Positions 1 to 10,735 of a stretch of DNA of 64,000 nucleotides are shown here, one piece after another. This DNA is from Todiramphus chloris collaris. Its lineage: Eukaryota; Chordata; Aves; Coraciiformes; Alcedinidae. A program made the position numbers and the translations under genes. Each line of letters opens with the position of its first letter. The stretch's first letter is position 1. The stretch lies in contig JANVCC010000012.1 of NCBI GenBank assembly GCA_025345505.1, forward strand, positions 12,183,845 to 12,247,844. Reading direction: 5' to 3'. Under the pieces are notes generated by a model that worked only from the letters and a program-made list of their open reading frames with translations, ran no database searches and had not been told where the DNA came from.

Positions 1-620
1 ATGAGCATCCTAAAGATCCAGAGGATGTTCAATGTACAAGGGCAATGTGGAAGAAAGTGATTATGAATGCATCAGCATCATATTCTGCCAGCTTGGCAGC
101 AATGTACTATCCACAAATGGATAACCCAACTGTGGAAACTGTTTCTTCCTGGCTTCAGAACTTTGAAGACAGTCTTGGCACCTCCACGTACCTAAGGGCT
201 AGAACCTTGGATATCAGGAGTCCCCCAAGGAATCAGTCAGTCATAGGGAAAGGGAGCCCGAGGTGTATATCACGTGGTGCACTCTGATTCTTTCTGCGTG
301 ACCAGGAGGAGGACATAAGGAAGTGGGATGGCAAACCAATCTTTAAGCTGGAAGCCTGTGTACGTGAACTGAGAGGGAAGACAGCTGTTAAAAAGGGACC
401 ATCCAAGAAGATCGTTACTGTAGTCAGTGTTGAAATACAAGAAGACAACCAACGATCTTGCAGATATGGGAAGACTAAAATCACCTCCACTAAGCCTGAT
501 GAGGGGACTTCTGGTTTGACACAGCAAGGGTCAGACAGTGAATATTCTGACCAGGAGCAGGAACAGAGGAGCCCTGCCTCCAGCCAGGTGGAGGAAAAGG
601 ACAATTGGATTTACTGAAGT
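1..620 (+). pseudogene. gag-end / pre-protease remnant of ERVL-like element
   Basis: Lies directly upstream of the protease motif in the same element, so by position it should be the end of gag or the gag-pro junction. The readable stretch before 600 is rich in Glu, Gln and Ser (for example SDSEYSDQEQEQRSPASSQ), as low-complexity linkers before retroviral proteases often are. No capsid major homology region or zinc knuckle could be recognised, so the assignment rests on position alone. It is a fossil and not a working gene. Confidence 0.45.
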
Positions 621-639
621 GTGTGGATCTGATGGCCTG

Positions 640-1650
640 GCACATCAGATCCACAAAAGTACAAGGCCTTGGTAGATACAGGTGCGCAGTGCACTTTAAT
701 ACCATAAGGATATACAGGAGCTGAGACCATAAGTATTTTTGCAGTGACAGGGGGATCCCAGCAGCTGACAGTATCGGAGACTGAAGTGACCCTGACTGGT
801 AGGGAGTGGTACAAACACCCCATTGTGACTGGCCCAGAGGCCTGGTGCATCCTTGGCATAGACTATCTTAGGAGAGGCTATTTTAAGGATCCAAAAGGAT
901 AACGGTGGGCTTTCAGTGTTGCTGCCTTGGAGGTGGAGGGAAGTGAACAGTTGTCCACCTTGTTAGGTCTCTCAGAGTACCTTTCTATAGTGGGGCTGAT
1001 GAAGGTTGAAGAGCAGCTGGTACCAATGGCTATGAAGACGTTGCATAGGCAGCAATATCGTACCAACAGAGATTCACTGATCCCTATCCAAAAATCGATT
1101 CACCAGCTGGAGACCCAGGGAATGATCAACAAAACCTTTCAACAGTCCCATATGGCCTGTGCAAAAGTCAAATGGAGAATGGCAATTGACAGTGAACTAT
1201 CATGGTCAGAATGAAGTTACACCAGTGCTGAGTGCTGCTGTGCCAGACATGCTGGAACTTCAGTATAAGCTGGAGTCAAGGGCAGCCAAGTGGTATGCCA
1301 CGATTGACATCGCTAATGCATTTTTCTCCATTCCTGTAGCACCAGAGTGCAGGCCACATTTTGCCTTCCTCTGGAGGGGAGTCCAGTACACCTGGAATTG
1401 ATTGCCCCAGGGGTGGAAACACAGCCTCACCATCTGCCATGGACTGATCCATACTGCACTGGAGGAAGGTGGGGCTCCAGAGCACCTCCACTACATTGAC
1501 GACATCATCGTATGGGGCAACACAGCAGGAGAAGTTTTCAAGAAAGGGAAGAAAATAATTGAAATCCTCCTGGAGGCCAGTTTCGCTATAAAGCGAAACA
1601 AGGTGAAGGGGCCTATGCAGGAAATCCAGTTCCTTGGAATAAAATGGTAG
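640..1650 (+). pseudogene. Protease and reverse transcriptase remnant (ERVL-like pol)
   Basis: The aspartic protease signature DTGAQ with flanking hydrophobics is followed by the LGIDYL block typical of the protease C-terminus near 853-870. Reverse transcriptase then appears: the ATIDIANAFFSIPVA block near 1300-1340 (first catalytic Asp) and HYIDDIIVWG near 1488-1517 (the DD pair), then the FLGIKW thumb block near 1630-1650. Order and wording match ERVL pol. Decayed; read only as a fossil. Confidence 0.8.
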
Positions 1651-2229
1651 GATAAGCATCGATACATCCCAATGGACATAATCAATAAGATAACAGCAAT
1701 GTCTCCACCAACCAACAAAAAGGAGACACATGCTTTCCTGGGCTCCGTGGGTTTCTGGAGAATGCGTAATCCAGATTAGTCTCACTGTGAGCCTGCTCTA
1801 CCATGTGACCCGGTAGAAGAATGACTTTAACTGGGGCCCTGAATACCAACAGGCCTTTGAACGAATTAAACAGGAGATTGTGCATGCTGTAGCCCTTGGG
1901 CCAGTCCGGACAAGACCAAATATCAAAAACATACTCTACAGTACAGCCAGGAAGAGTGGTCCTACCTGGAGGCTCTGGCAGAGGGCACTCGGGGAGACAC
2001 GAGGCTGACCTCTGGGTTTTTGGAGTCGAGGTTACAGGGGATCTGAGGCCGACTATACTCCAACAGAAAAGGAGATACTGATGGCATATGAAGGAATTCG
2101 ATCTGCCTCAGAAGTGATCAGAATGGAAGCACAGCTCCTCCTGGCACCCCAACTGCTGGTACTGGGATGGATGTTCAAAGGGAGAGTCTCATCTACACAT
2201 CACGCAGCTGATGCAATATGGAGCAAGTG

Positions 2230-3107
2230 AATTGCATTGATAATGCAACAGGCTCAAATATGGAACCCCAATCACCCAGGGACCATGGAAGTGATCACGG
2301 AAGTGATCACAAACTGGCCAGAAGGCAAAGATTTTGGGATGTCACCAGAGGAAGAGGTGAAATGTGCTGAGGAGGCCCCACCATATAACAGATTATCAGA
2401 TGATGAAAAGCAATATGCCCTGTTCACTGATGGGTCTTGTCGCATTGTGGGAAAACATCGACAGTGGAAGTCTGCTGTGTGGAGTCCCCTACCACAAGTC
2501 ATTGGAGTACTTACAATGGTGGAAGCAACAACTGGGTGTCCGGAAACATACCCAGTGCCCCATGTCACTGTCCAGAACATCATCTTGGGCCTTGAAAAGC
2601 AGATTTTGTGGTGGCATGGTACTCTAGAAAGAATTAAGTCAGACAATGGAACTCATTTCCAAAATACCCCCGTGGATGCCTGGGCCAAGGACCATGGCAT
2701 CAAGTGGGTGTATCACATCCCTTATCATGCACAAGCCTCTAGGAAGATTGAAAGGTACCATGGGCTGTTAAAAACCACATTAAAAGCATTAGGGGGTGGG
2801 ACCTTTAAACAATGGGACAAACATCTAGCAAAGGCCACCTGCTTAGTTAACACCAGAGAATCTGTTAGCCATCCTGGCCCTGCCCAAATAAAACCCCTGC
2901 CTGTTGTGGTAGGAGATAAGGTTCCTGTAGAGCACACTGGGAGGTGGTTGGGGAAGTCAGTGTGGATAGCTCCACCCTTGGGAAAAGGCAAACCCATTCG
3001 TGGGATTGTCTTTTCTCAAGGACCTGGATATACCTGGTAGGTAATGCGGGAGGATGGTGAGACCCCGTGTGTACCTCAAGGAGATTTGACCTTGGCAGAA
3101 AGATAAT
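2230..3107 (+). pseudogene. RNase H start and integrase remnant (ERVL-like pol)
   Basis: LFTDGSCRIVGKHRQWKSAV is the first RNase H block. Integrase core blocks follow: LTMVEATTG around the first catalytic Asp, SDNGTHF around the second, and the region around KIERYHGLLK with the catalytic Glu. The C-terminal domain reads GKGKPIRGIVFSQGPGYTW, characteristic of avian ERVL integrase. This is the longest uninterrupted reading stretch of the element (267 codons from 2237). Part of a broken fossil; no activity is implied. Confidence 0.8.
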
Positions 3108-3340
3108 GTGAAATGTGAGTTGTATATTGCAGGAAGTGATGCTGTAGGAAGGAGATAGAATAACAGAAAGTGAATTTTGCGAAGGACCCAATGAGTACAG
3201 AGAGGACCAAGATCTAGCTGGCGTTGGTGCCCAGCAATCAGACATACTACTTCTGACCAGAACATCCGCCTTGGCAGATGAGACCCAAGTCATCACTGGG
3301 TGATAGAGCAACGGCTGTAGTTCAGCCCCAGATAGGGGCT

Positions 3341-6300
3341 AAATATAAGCAAACTAATTAAAGATCATTAGCAATAATTGAAACAGTACTCACAACATAG
3401 GTAAAAATTCATTTCATTCAAGTGCATATATATTCACATTCACTTTTCCATAGGACCCTGAAGCTGCTGTGAACTTTAAGTACATCTGTAGATGACTTCT
3501 TATACTGAGCACAGCAAAACTATCATCAAGACTTTAAGGTAAAAAATGCTTTTATTTGATTAGATATAAGAGGGGTTTTTTTTTAAGATTTCTTTGTTGT
3601 TGTTTTGGGTTTTTTTTTTTTTGTTTGTTTGGTGGCTTTTAAGAGAACCAAGAAAAATAAAAACCAAAATCAGTAGATAACATACAAGAGAAATGCCAGA
3701 TCTGTACAGTCTGTTCTGAGTTCTTGGGTGGAAAAGTTGCCCAGAGGCCTGGTTGAGGTTGTTGGAAGATCTCCCTGCTCTTCAAAGTCTTCCTTTCTCA
3801 TTTAGCTCCAGGTTCACTGCTAGAGCCACTTGCATGTTTGATCCCCTGTTCCTCTCTCTGCTTATTCCATCTCTGCCCTTCCTAAACTTTCAGGTCCAGA
3901 ACATGCTTAGCTTCCCCTCGGGGAAGGATCATGCTGCTAGAATGTGCTGCCACCTCCAGAGAGAAGCAGACAGGATAGGGCAATCAGCAGTCTCATCCAT
4001 GGCTTCCCAGCCATATAATCTTAAAAGGGCATACCATGAGAACATGTGTCAGCCATCATGATTTCCTTTGCTACCCTTCCAGATGTTTGTGGTAACTCAG
4101 TTAAAAGGTGCCAAGCATCACATGTGGTATAAAAAAGTTAAATCCACTGAGCATTGCAAAAGGCTTGCAGTATTGCTGTTCAGGCATTAAAGTGTACTCA
4201 GACTAATTCACTTCACTTTGATGTCATCTGGATTATTTCTATTACCTACAGTAGAGTTAGGTTAGTATTTCAGTTGATAGAACTATTGCTTTCTCTTTCA
4301 CCAGCCAGCTTATTCAGAATGATATCTTTATAATACCTTTGCCTAACAAATTTTACTGAGTGATTTTTTTCTGAACTGAAATAAATGAAAAATTTCTTAT
4401 TTTATAATAACTGTAATGAGAATCCTGCTCTGTTGTACCACTATTAGATCAGTAATTACAAGATTTCTTACAGTGTTTGAGGAAAGTCTCTTTTTAAAGA
4501 GGAAACAAGGTTAGATGGAGCTCTGCTGGAAGTCATATTATTTGCCATGATGCCACACGTGAAACTATGAAATCATTATACTCTCATTATTAACTTTTGC
4601 AAGACACATACTGGTTACCATTGAGTTGTTTTCAAGTCAGTGGAGAAAAGACAGATGACTTTATCATCAGAGGAGGAGATGAAAAGAATTAAAGAAAATT
4701 TGATGAGGTGTAAACAAAACAGCAGCTGAGCTAGAGGGTGAACTGTAAATTGCAACATGGCAGTGAGAAAAAGAACAATTTGCAAGAATAGCTTAAACTG
4801 TTAAGCATCAAAGCAAACAACAGGATGTTTTTAAAGCTTATTGAAGCAATAAACTAAAATGGTATTTGACTGAAGAGAACAAACAAAAATGCTTCAACCT
4901 TAAAACACAGTACAGCTGCTTCCTCACAGTGCCTTCACATTGCTTCAGGTTTAACTCTAGCATTGTGCCAGAGATTCCACAGTAGTCTTTTTCCAAAGTG
5001 GCTTCATCTAGATTTTGATTTATTAAAACATGATTGGAAACAAATTGCTTGATGGGCTTTTAGTATGTTGTAAATTTTGTTATTTTTTTATGGAATGTCA
5101 ATTGTAATAGCTTAAGTAGATGATTTCCCTTGGTATATGTAGGTGTGCTATTCATTAGAACTGTTAAAGTTAAACAAAATTTGAGCTTGGCTAGACTGAC
5201 ACAGAAAAGTGTAAGTACCTTTAAAGATGAAAGTATTCTCTAATTCTATGTCAAAAAAAATTTGTTTCTAAGTAAGTTTAAGTCTAGAAAAGCACACCAT
5301 CTTGTAAGTTACTCTTTACTACAAAATGGCTGACATCATTATATGTTATTATCTTCCTAATTTTATATATATATATAACCATACAAACACGCTTGCCTTT
5401 ATAAGTACTCATGCATAATGTGTGGCTATAGAAGTGAAATAATATTTGCAAGTCCGGATCCAAATGTGATTAGTTTTGAAATGAGCTGCAGATTCAGACC
5501 ATGCAGACATTAGGATAACAACTCTTTTCTCATTCAAGAGTTTCTCACTCTATTTTTCCAATAAAAGACTAGGAACTTGTTTCTAATGTGTCCCAGCTCC
5601 AGAAACATTGGAAAAAAATATTGTACAAATATTCAGATTCCTCTTTGAAAACTCTTCTCAATCTTTAGCTGTGAACCACTATATATTTTCTTTTGATCTT
5701 ATTTTTCCAGAACTTTAGAGTTCCTACTTCCAAAAATATATCACATGTGTTCAAAATAGGAATAGCAGAAACTATTAACAGAATACTGTTTTTAAGATGT
5801 ACTTAATTACCTATTAAAAAAAAAAAAAGAAAACAAGAAAAAGTCAGAAATTCTACATATGAGACTGAAAATAGTGTATAAGTAACCTCATTTATTTCTA
5901 TGTCTGATTTTTAATATACTGTTAGAATGGAATTTTAGAACATCCACATGAGGAAAACATTTATAAAAGACTGAAATGACTGGAGTTTAGTTAAGGATTC
6001 ACAGCTCATCTGAACTTTACTAAAAATTAATAATCATGTGATATTATTCACATTTCTTGAGTATTTTAGCTTCACAAGACATGTTAAATATTTTTCAGTT
6101 ATTGTCAATTCTCTTTCACATATAGAATATACAGAATAATGTATGGCATCTTAAGGTTGCTTTGGAGAATAAGATATGTTGGTATATGAATTTCCACACA
6201 GAACATGTGGAATGAGGTATGTTAATGCCATCAAGGCAAAGTAATTTTCCAGAACAGTTAGGTACACAATAAATAAAAAGTTGACTTAGGAGAAATGTAT

Positions 6301-6480
6301 TTATTTGTTTTTTTTCCTGGTGATTTTTCTTACTGAGTGAAAGTATCTGGATAAAACTGAAGTTTGGTGATAATTCATGTAAATCCATCTCAGAGAATAT
6401 AAATGGTTTTCACTGAAGGTCAAAAATGGAAACAATGAAAGATCTTTTCATAAAAGCTTTTCAACAGCTCTTTTCTTTTT
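3341..6480. other. Intergenic AT-rich DNA, no gene seen
   Basis: No recognisable coding domain, RNA gene or named repeat. It holds T-rich simple sequence with interspersed G (3575-3640), a short TA run (5363-5378) and an A-rich run (5816-5832). Short open frames here (such as 102 codons at 3753) show no family motif and no codon signature, and are taken as chance. Confidence 0.6.
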
Positions 6481-6509
6481 CACAAGAGGGCGATCCAGCC
6501 AGCCCAGCT

Positions 6510-7460
6510 GAAGTGCCTCTATGCAAATGCATGCAGCTTGGGTAATAAACAGGATGAATTAAGGGCTACTGTGCTACTGGAAAGCCATGACATAGTGGCT
6601 ATTACTGAAACTTGGTGGGGTGATTCCCATGACTGGAACATAGGGGTAGATGGATATAAGCTGTTCAGGAAGGAAAGGCAGGGTAGGAGGGGAGGAGGTG
6701 GTGCCCTCTGCATCAGTGACCAGCTAGAATCCATGGAGTTACATATGGGGAAGGATGATGGGCTGGTTGAAAGTGTATGGGTTAAAATTAAAGGGAAGGC
6801 AGGGGAAGGTGATGTTACGGTAAGGGCCTGCTACAGGACACCTGACAGCAGAGCCAAGTGGATGAGACCCTCCATAGGCAGACAGAAATGGCTTCGCGCT
6901 CACAGGCCTTGGTCCTTGTAGGGGTTTTTAACTACCCTGACATCTGCTAGAGAGATAACACAGCAAGGCACCAGCAGTCCAGGATGTTCCTGAAGTGTGT
7001 AAATGATAACTTCCACCGCCAAATAGTGGAGGAACTGACAAGTAAAAGGGCTATGCTGGACCTTGTTTTGACCAACAGAAAAGGGCTGGTGTCTGATGTA
7101 AAACTTAGGGACAACCTTCGCTGCAGTGACCAAGAAGTGATAGAATTTAATATCCTCCAGGCAGCTAGGAGGATGTATTTGAAGCTTACAACCCTGGACT
7201 TTAAGTGTGCAGACTTTGATCGCTTCATGGATCTGCTGGCCAAAATGCCATGGGACAAAGCCCTAGAGTGTGGGGGTGCCCAGGAGAGCTGGTTGGTATT
7301 CAAGGCTCACCTTCTCAGTGCCCAGGAGCAAACTATATCAGCAAAGAGAAAGGCAGGAAAGAATGCTAGGAGACCTGCCTGGATGAACAAGGAACTCCTG
7401 GGCATGCTGCCATGCAAAAAGAAACTCTACAAGGAGTGGAAGGAAGGACAGCTAGAATAG
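6510..7460 (+). pseudogene. CR1 ORF2 endonuclease and linker, broken (copy A)
   Basis: An apurinic-type endonuclease domain of the CR1 ORF2 protein. The Asn block (YANACSLGNK) and the Glu block (IVAITETWWGDSHDWN) are readable in the frame ending at 6921. After a one-base shift near 6855 the expected GDFN-type block continues in another frame (here GVFN, so the catalytic Asp is also lost), then a stop replaces the Trp of the ICWRDN block (6948-6950). The linker (MFLKCVNDNFHRQIVEELTS, from 6984) is open to 7460. In the active element this domain nicks the target DNA; this copy cannot encode it. Confidence 0.9.
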
Positions 7461-7634
7461 GGGACATAAAAGGAAACTGCACAATCAGCTGTTTCAGACC
7501 TGGCTAGAAAGGCTAAAGCTCAGTTAGAATTAAATCTAGCCAGGGAGATTAAGTGAAATGACAAAAATTTCTATAGGTGTATCAGTGGCTCCAGCCACAC
7601 CCCCAGCGCCACAAAACTTGATGGTAGGCATTGG

Positions 7635-9150
7635 ATGGAAGAACTGCCCATTGCAAGTGAAGATCAGGTTCGTGACCATCTGATGAACCTGAAAGTACAC
7701 AAGTCCATGGGGCCTGACGGGAAACACCCACAGGTGCTGAGAGAACTGGCAGATGAGGTTGCTAAACCACTATCTATTATATTCCAAAAGTCATGGCAGT
7801 CTGGTGAAGTTCCCACTGACTTGAGAAAGGGAAATATAACCCCCATATTCAAAAGGGGAAAGGTGGATGAACCTGGGAACTACAGTCCAGTCAGTCTCAC
7901 TTCTGTGCCTGGTAAGATCATGGAGTGGATCCTCCTGGAGTCAGTAATGAGTCAGATGAATAACGATGAAGTGATTGGCTACAACCAACATGGCTTCACC
8001 AAGGATAAATCATGCCTGACTAACCTGGTGGCGTTCTATGAGAAGGTCACAACGTCAATAGATGGGGGAAAGAGCAACCGACATCATTTACCTGGACTTG
8101 AGCAAAGCCTTTGACACTGTCCCTCATGACATTCTGGTCTCCAAGCTGGTGAATTATGGATTTGATGGATGGATAAAGAACTGGCTTGATGGCTGCTCCC
8201 AAAGAGTGATTGTCAATGGGTCGGTATCCAAGTGGAGACCAGTGACAAGTGGAGTCCCTGAAGGATCAGTACTGGGACAAGTCTTGTTTAACATACTTGT
8301 CAGCAACATGGACAGTGGCATTGAGTGCACCCTCAGAAAGTTTGTTGACAACACCAAGCTGTGTGGGGCGGCTGACACGCTGGAGGGAAGGGATGCCATC
8401 CAGAGGGAGCTTGACAGGCTGGAGAGGTGGGCCCATGCCAACCTCATGAAGTTCAACAAGGCCAAATGCAAGGTCCTCCATCTGGGTCGGAGCAATGCCA
8501 AGCACCAATATAGGATGGGCAGTGACTGGCTTGAGAGCAGCCCTGAAGAAAAGCACTTGGAAGTACTGGTGGATGAGAAGCTCAACATGAGCCATCAGTG
8601 TGCTCTTGCAGCCCAGAGGGCCAGTCGTATCCTGGGCTGCATCAAGAGAAGCGTGGCCAGCAGGTCAAGGGAGGTGATTCTCCCCCTCTACGCCAACTCT
8701 TGTGACACCTCACCTGGAGTACTGCGTCCAGTTCTGGAGTCCCTATTACAGGAAAGATATAGATGTGCTGGAGCGTGTCCAGAGAAGGTCCACAAGGATG
8801 ATCAGAGGGCTGGAGCACCTCTCCTATGAAGACAGACTGAGAGAGTTGGGGTAGTTCAGTCTGGAAAAGACTGGCTCTGGGGAGACCTTACACAGCCTTC
8901 CAGTATCTGAAGGAAGACTACAAGAAAGCTGGGGAGGGACTTTTCAGGCTGTCAGGTAGTGATAGGACTAGAGGGAATGGATTAAAACTAGAGATAGATC
9001 GATTCAGGTTGGACATTAGGAAGGATTTCTTCACCATGAGGGTGGTGAGAGACTGTAACAGGTTGCCGAGAGAGGTGATGGAAGCCCCATCTTTGGATGT
9101 TTTTAAGACCAATCTGGATGGGGCTCTGAGCAATCTGATCTAGTGGGAGG
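7635..9150 (+). pseudogene. CR1 ORF2 reverse transcriptase, broken (copy A)
   Basis: Reverse transcriptase blocks in order: VHKSMGPDGKHPQVLRELAD, SIIFQKSWQSGEVPTD, NYSPVSLTSVPGKIMEW, QHGFTKDKSCLTNLVAFYE (frame ending 8114), then in another frame [19 protein letters not shown] (first catalytic Asp), GVPEGSVLGQVLFNI, and FVDNTKLCG where CR1 normally has F-A/V-D-D. The domain continues through [20 protein letters not shown] to [20 protein letters not shown], then the C-terminal region in shifted frames. The DD to DN change should abolish polymerase activity. Confidence 0.9.
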
Positions 9151-9236
9151 TGTCCCTGCCCATGGCAGAGGGGTTGGAACTAGGTGATCTTTAAGGTCCC
9201 TTCCAACCCTGACAATTCTATGATTCTATGATTCTT

Positions 9237-10666
9237 TTAAACTGTGTCAATAAGTGCAATAGTGGTGGTGCTCTTGTCCATCAGGAACAATAAGGGCCTA
9301 GATTTTCAAATTCAGGATAGTTAAATGTTGTGGTGGTACATGCCACTTGCCCCTGTGACAGATCTAACCCTTAGAAACAGCTCTGATGTAGTAGGCATTA
9401 CAGGTACATCCAATGGCAGTGGTAGTTAATAAGAAAACTGATAAAGTAGCAGGAGTTTTAACATCATGCCAACTCACAGACAGGCACAGAAGTGTCTCAC
9501 CTTTGTATCTTCCTCAAACTACATGTCTCAGTCCCCTAAACTAGGATTCTAAGCTTTTTCCCTGTCCTCACCTTTCTACTGTACCACTTCTTCAGCCTAC
9601 CCCTTCAAACTGCAGGACTTGTCCCAGTTCCTCAACATCCCAGTCACGTCTCCAGACATACAGGTTTTGATGGGGTGTATGGGCAGTGTTAGGGAAGAAA
9701 TAATTCAACTCCCCACACTTCATGGAACTTCCTCAAAGTGAGACACTCATTTTCATTCTGTGCTCAAGGTCATGATCCACTTTTTATTGAAAGACTAAAA
9801 GACTTTAACTACACATTAACCTGATGTAATGCAGAGGGGCATGTGTTCCCTGTTGATCTGATCACATCACATTGTGCTGAAAATAATTCAGGATTTATTG
9901 AGAAAGAAAAGACAGAACAGAGCATCATTTCTTAGTCTAGCACTGAAGGCACTCAGCTGTGAGGGGGAAATTGTAAGTAGTTTCTGTTCACAGGGTTTCA
10001 TTTTACTCAGATTGAATAATTTAAATGTCGATAGAACCTTAGACCAGAACTTCCTTCTCACAGAGAAGGGAGTAAACCAGTCACACTTTACCTCTGTCTC
10101 TGTATACTCTGTAACATCAGATTTGTCCTTCCACAGGAGCTTAGATCGGAGAACTTCAATACAGTCCATATATTGATGATAGGGTGCTCTTGAGAGATAT
10201 GTGGGCTGGATCTCTTTTAGGTATTTGGTTGAACTGAACTACTACTAGACAAATTCTCTAAGGTATTACATAAAAGATAGACAGTGGCACTATGACACCT
10301 TTTTAGGAAAAAAAAACCAAAACAACCACAGGTACATTATATATGAGGCCTGAATGTGTTCAACAGTCTCAGAGCAATCTGGGATGGACTTCTCAAGATG
10401 TTTAAGCAGAGGAACGACAAATTTTCAAACTCACACCAGGCCGATATAGGAAATATAGATTGACTTTTTCAGTACTTATGCATCAGCACAGAGGCTGAAC
10501 TCAAGACATTAAGACAAATCTAAAGTTTCATCTTATATACTTCTGAACAAGGTTTACTGAATTCCATTTAATTCCTGGTTTATGTAAGTGAAAAACAGAT
10601 GTGTAGAGGTATTTGGGAGTCTAAAATCTCTTTGGGAGTCTGAGTTCTCTTTGATTTAAATTGTAA
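9237..10666. other. Intergenic DNA, no gene seen
   Basis: Unannotated AT-rich sequence. An open frame on each strand overlaps at 9874-10176 (about 100 codons), but neither shows a recognisable domain. No repeat family was recognised. Confidence 0.55.
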
Positions 10667-10735
10667 TTACAGAATCACAGAGTGTTAGGCGTTGAAAGGG
10701 ACCTTGGAGATCTTCAAGTTTAACTCCCTATATTG
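10667..10735 (-). mobile_element. CR1 3'-tail fragment
   Basis: About 70 bp resembling the reverse complement of the CR1 3' end: AGAATCACAGAGTGTTAGG, then GGACCTTGGAGATCTTCAAG, matching the common avian pattern of AATCATAGAATGG followed by GGAAGGGACCTTAAAGATC. Too short to assign to a subfamily. Confidence 0.7.

Larger units (their letters stand above)
1..3340 (+). mobile_element. ERVL-like (class III) endogenous retrovirus internal region, broken
   Basis: Pieces of a retroviral gag-pro-pol region are readable in order on the plus strand: an aspartic protease motif (LVDTGAQCTLIP, about 668-703), reverse transcriptase with the YIDDI box (about 1491-1505), an RNase H start (LFTDGSC near 2420) and an integrase core with SDNGTHF near 2640 and a C-terminal stretch ending near 3107. 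The integrase wording (WAKDHGIKWVYHIPYHA, then KIERYHGLLKTTLKALGGG) is typical of avian ERVL elements. No env follows, as expected for ERVL. The window opens inside the element, so its 5' end is unseen, and I could not find a clear 3' LTR; the right edge is approximate. The copy is clearly broken, with roughly ten or more breaks, and looks old. Confidence 0.85.
6481..9236 (+). mobile_element. CR1 LINE copy A, 5'-truncated, defective
   Basis: A CR1 non-LTR retrotransposon that starts inside ORF2 and runs to the 3' tail, which ends in the CR1-type terminal repeat (ATTCTATG units, about 9215-9236). Order: endonuclease part (from CLYANACSLGNK, 6510), linker, reverse transcriptase, C-terminal domain, short 3'UTR. 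Compared with copy B at 35849-40328 it lacks about 130 bp in the linker near 7585, and about 12 bp near 8170. Defects include a frameshift in the endonuclease near 6855, a TAG at 6948-6950, a TGA at 7554-7556, a frameshift near 8070-8110, and Asn in the second DD position (8350-8352). The first three and the Asn are shared with copy B. Confidence 0.95.

Noticed and set aside
8154-8595. Minus-strand frames of 109 and 144 codons
   Set aside because: Antisense shadows of CR1 copy A reverse transcriptase.
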